From DASPKX01 sp035627835 (GTDB lineage Bacteria > Verrucomicrobiota > Verrucomicrobiia > Limisphaerales > SXQI01): 9,323 nucleotides of DNA. The stretch covers positions 1 to 9,323 of the forward strand of contig DASPKX010000123.1 in assembly GCA_035627835.1 (NCBI GenBank), written 5' to 3'. The translations under genes were made by a program, and so were the position numbers. This document shows, one piece after another, positions 7,157 to 9,323 of this stretch (position 1 is its first letter; the number at the start of each line of letters is the position of its first letter). The notes below the pieces were generated by a model. It did not search any database, was not told the origin of the DNA, and saw only the letters and a program-made list of their open reading frames with translations.

Positions 7157-8083
7157 CTACTTGGCGTCTTTATGGCGAACCTGAACCTCAGCGATTTCGC
7201 TGAAGGTAACGCTGGCTTCGCCGCCGGTGCGCAAGGCGAGATGCATTTCGTTCATGGAAATGCGACTGATGCGTTTGCCCACGATTTCTCCCTTTGGCGT
7301 GCGAATGGCGAGCACGAGATCCTTCTCGGCGTCACTCGGAACCAAACGGAACCAGTTGCTGAACTGGGTTTCGAAGAAGCGACGGTTGAAGGTCGTGTCG
7401 CCCCGTTTGAAGGTCTGCCCTGCAGATGCTGCGCCACCTGCCGCGGATTTGGTGTGAGCGGCAAGGCCCAACCCGCCTGCGGCTCCCGCGGCTTTTGGAG
7501 CTTCAGCGGCGACGACAGGCTCCGCGCCGGCAGCGGGCGCTGCATCGTAGGATTCGGCGCTCGCGGGTGAAGGCATGCAAAGGAAGATCAATGGCCCGAT
7601 GATTGGCAAAATTGCGGAGACGGCCATGACAATGGGCACGGATTGGTTGCGGAACAGCGCGATTTCAAAGGCTGCGAAGAGGTTCGCGATGAATAGCACT
7701 GCCAAGGCGCCGAGACCGACCGGCGTGGTGAACGAGGAGAAGAAACTTGTCTTGGCAGCGGGGCGCTCAATCACGGGAGGTTCTTTAACAACGATCTCCT
7801 TTTGGCGGGTCCGCTGGCGCTTGACCTCAATGGGCACCTCGATGAACGGTTCGGCGAATTGCTTCCCGCGTGGGTTCGCGGCGAGTTCTTTCAGTGATTC
7901 CTGCGTGAACCTCCCCCATTGAATGCGTGGAGAAAATCCACCGACGCTCAGACGAAAGGCGACACCTTCAGCGGTGAAGGATGATGGCTCCCCATTAATA
8001 ACGTCCCCTGTGGTCAGCTTGTACTCGCCAGCAAAGGCCGCGGGGCAAAGCGCCAATAACAAAATGATCAAAAACCTGCGCAT
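7157..8083 (-). CDS. Envelope protein of unknown function: signal peptide, two membrane helices, Ala-rich linker
   Basis: I do not recognise this family. ATG at 8083 opens into a clear signal peptide (MRRFLIILLLALCPAAFA, cut before GEYKL), giving 308 residues. The longer frame to 8194 overlaps nnr and lacks signal character before this point. Segments: a small beta-rich domain at about 20-75; a basic stretch (KRQRTRQKE) at 88-96; membrane helices at about 121-144 and 149-170 separated by a very short polar turn (RNQS); an Ala/Gly/Pro-rich low-complexity linker at about 172-222; and a C-terminal domain at 223-308 with RRFFETQFSNWFRL, ending in KDAK. With a cleaved signal and two helices, both soluble domains should face the same, outer side. 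Residues 24-60 and 262-298 look alike and may be two copies of one small barrel fold. The gene lies 50 bp after nnr and 62 bp before the kinase gene. No Shine-Dalgarno is visible. Confidence 0.8.
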   Translation of the reverse strand: MRRFLIILLLALCPAAFAGEYKLTTGDVINGEPSSFTAEGVAFRLSVGGFSPRIQWGRFTQESLKELAANPRGKQFAEPFIEVPIEVKRQRTRQKEIVVKEPPVIERPAAKTSFFSSFTTPVGLGALAVLFIANLFAAFEIALFRNQSVPIVMAVSAILPIIGPLIFLCMPSPASAESYDAAPAAGAEPVVAAEAPKAAGAAGGLGLAAHTKSAAGGAASAGQTFKRGDTTFNRRFFETQFSNWFRLVPSDAEKDLVLAIRTPKGEIVGKRISRISMNEMHLALRTGGEASVTFSEIAEVQVRHKDAK

Positions 8084-8093
8084 CGGTGGGTGT

Positions 8094-8123
8094 GTGATAG
8101 CAAAGTGCGTTCCGTTATGAAAA
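8094..8123 (-). promoter_or_regulatory. weak promoter candidate before the envelope-protein gene
   Basis: In the 50-bp gap after nnr, the minus strand has TTTTCA (8123-8118) and TATCAC (8099-8094) 18 bases apart, each matching four of six sigma70 consensus positions. Transcription would start only a few bases before the ATG at 8083, giving an almost leaderless message, which would fit the lack of a Shine-Dalgarno. Chance occurrence cannot be excluded. Confidence 0.18.
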
Positions 8124-8133
8124 GGAATTTCGG

Positions 8134-9323
8134 CTAAAGCGCAATCGGGGTTCGGCCGGACCGCAGGGATTGCACCAGGTCCCCGACCACCCAACCGGGC
8201 CGAGTGCGGCTAAGCTCGTCGGCGGCGTGCCCGTGTCGCCAGACAGCGTAACGAATGACTTTTAGGGGATCGGATTGCAACCTCGGTTGTGCGAGCAGGC
8301 CAGCCATGAAGCCGGCCAACACATCGCCAGCGCCGCCCTGGGCAAGGTCGGGGTTGCCGGAGGAGTTGATGTAGAGTTCACCGGAAGCTCGTCCGACGAG
8401 TGTTTGGTGTCCCTTTAAGACTACCCAGCAATTCCCGAAGCGGCTGGAAAGCTCCTTAAGAGCGGCGAAGCGGTTTTGCTGCACGCTCTCGACTTTCGTT
8501 TCGAGCATCCGCGCGGCTTCGCCTGGATGAGGCGTGATGACACGGCGGGAGCTGAGAGGGGTGCGTCCCGGTTGCAGCCAATCGAGCGCGCTGGCGTCCA
8601 CGATCACGGGGAGGGGGATGTGCTGCCAGTAGATGTTCACGACGTCGCGGAGGACTTCGGCGGTGCCGGGCGCGGCGAGGCCGGGGCCGATGAGCAAGGA
8701 GGTGGCGGTCTGGGGCAGGTCTTTGCTGCGATACCAGGGATGAACCATGGCGGCGCTAAGTTGAGCGGCTGCTAGTTGGTAAACGTTTTCAGGCGTAAAA
8801 AGGGTCACGAGACCGGGACGGGCGTGAAGGGCGCCCTGGGCTGCGAGCACAGCGGCGCCATGATAGCCGAGGCTGCCGGCTATGATCGTCGTGTGGCCGA
8901 GCGTGCCTTTGTGCGCGTCGATGCGGCGGTTGGGCGGGTAGTGCCCGAATTCGTCCGCAGTGGTCCAGGAGTAACGGGCGGAAGTGACGTAGCAGGGTTG
9001 GTCTTCCGCTGGTTTGGTTTCGCGCAACGGAACCAAGCCGACGTTGGGCAGCACTTCGAGGCGCCCGACGTAGCGGTAGCTTTGCCTTTGCACCAGGCCT
9101 TCCTTGGGCGCGCCAACAGTGAGGGTGAGGTCAGCCTCAATGGCGGTGCCCATGTGCTCGCCGCTCTCGGCGTTCAAGCCGGAAGGAACGTCGATGCTCA
9201 GGATGCATGGGCCTGCGTGGTTGATCTCATCGATGAACTCAATCCAAGCGGGGTCGAGTCGCCGATCCAAGCCGATGCCGAACAGGCCATCAACGATCAA
9301 GCAAGGCCGCTTCGCGAGGGTTG
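8134..9323 (-). CDS. nnr: Bifunctional NAD(P)H-hydrate epimerase / ADP-dependent dehydratase (C-terminal 395 residues, runs off right edge)
   Basis: This fused enzyme repairs hydrated NADH and NADPH: the N-terminal YjeF_N domain interconverts the R and S epimers, and the C-terminal ribokinase-like domain dehydrates S-NAD(P)HX using ADP or ATP. The frame is open at the right edge, so the true start is outside; full-length proteins have about 490-530 residues, so roughly 100-130 are missing. Counting from the first whole codon (9321), the end of the epimerase domain shows LIVDGLFGIGLDR, SIDVPSGLNAESG (Asp44) and GAPKEGL. The dehydratase domain follows with HKGTLGHTTIIAGS (137-150), LLIGPGL, VIVDASALDWL, TPHPGEA, VVLKGHQTLV and NPDLAQGGAGDVLAGF with the catalytic-type Asp333. 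The final part, WRHGHAADELS, is also typical of the family. It is the first visible gene of the minus-strand cluster and ends 50 bp before the envelope-protein gene. Confidence 0.95.
   Translation of the reverse strand, partial: TLAKRPCLIVDGLFGIGLDRRLDPAWIEFIDEINHAGPCILSIDVPSGLNAESGEHMGTAIEADLTLTVGAPKEGLVQRQSYRYVGRLEVLPNVGLVPLRETKPAEDQPCYVTSARYSWTTADEFGHYPPNRRIDAHKGTLGHTTIIAGSLGYHGAAVLAAQGALHARPGLVTLFTPENVYQLAAAQLSAAMVHPWYRSKDLPQTATSLLIGPGLAAPGTAEVLRDVVNIYWQHIPLPVIVDASALDWLQPGRTPLSSRRVITPHPGEAARMLETKVESVQQNRFAALKELSSRFGNCWVVLKGHQTLVGRASGELYINSSGNPDLAQGGAGDVLAGFMAGLLAQPRLQSDPLKVIRYAVWRHGHAADELSRTRPGWVVGDLVQSLRSGRTPIAL

Noticed and set aside
7410..7570. GC-rich, Ala-codon-rich stretch that looks repetitive at the DNA level
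   Set aside because: It encodes the low-complexity Ala/Gly/Pro linker of the envelope protein; there are no regular repeat units, so it is not a repeat array.
8084..8133. TTCC...GGAA dyad as a terminator after nnr
   Set aside because: Only four base pairs around a 10-base loop with no following T-run.
1..9323. Search for tRNA genes, CRISPR arrays, insertion sequences, toxin-antitoxin pairs or defence genes
   Set aside because: No cloverleaf-like segment, regularly spaced repeat, transposase motif or target-site duplication was seen. The genes are mainly housekeeping and uniform in style, with no sign of a mobile island.

Overview
The window is about 9.3 kb of dense, GC-rich, chromosomal-type bacterial DNA. 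It contains seven protein-coding genes and no RNA gene, insertion sequence, CRISPR array or other mobile element that I can see. The gene content (MiaB, GlnE, Fmt, an adenylate-kinase-family enzyme, a fused NAD(P)HX epimerase/dehydratase), the secreted proteins with signal peptides and the weak Shine-Dalgarno signals fit a Gram-negative bacterium. The protein style resembles Verrucomicrobiota or a related PVC-group lineage. That placement is an impression from motif flavour, not a phylogenetic result.

Layout, left to right. 1-801 (minus): the first 267 codons of miaB, a tRNA-modifying radical SAM enzyme, running off the left edge. 802-950: a short divergent intergenic region with a 14-base inverted repeat and one weak promoter candidate. 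951-2528 (plus): a secreted TPR-repeat protein of unknown function, the only plus-strand gene. It ends in a hairpin plus T-run that looks like an intrinsic terminator and lies within the 3' end of the convergent glnE. 2537-5524 (minus): glnE, the two-domain adenylyltransferase/deadenylase of glutamine synthetase. 5533-6510 (minus): fmt, methionyl-tRNA formyltransferase. 6507-7094 (minus): a nucleoside monophosphate kinase of the adenylate kinase family. 7157-8083 (minus): an unrecognised envelope protein with a signal peptide, two membrane helices and an Ala-rich linker. 8134-9323 (minus): the C-terminal 395 codons of the bifunctional NAD(P)H-hydrate repair enzyme, running off the right edge.

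The five minus-strand genes nnr, envelope protein, nucleotide kinase, fmt and glnE are in transcription order with gaps of 50 and 62 bp, a 4-base GTGA overlap, and an 8-bp gap. They could form one operon, with the last three tightly coupled. Most are housekeeping genes: metabolite repair, nucleotide phosphorylation, initiator-tRNA formylation and control of nitrogen assimilation.

I do not see a clear novel multi-gene system here. The points most worth a second look are the envelope protein with two similar barrel-like segments, the atypical substrate-site residues of the nucleotide kinase, the adk-fmt-glnE linkage, and the terminator encoded within the end of glnE.
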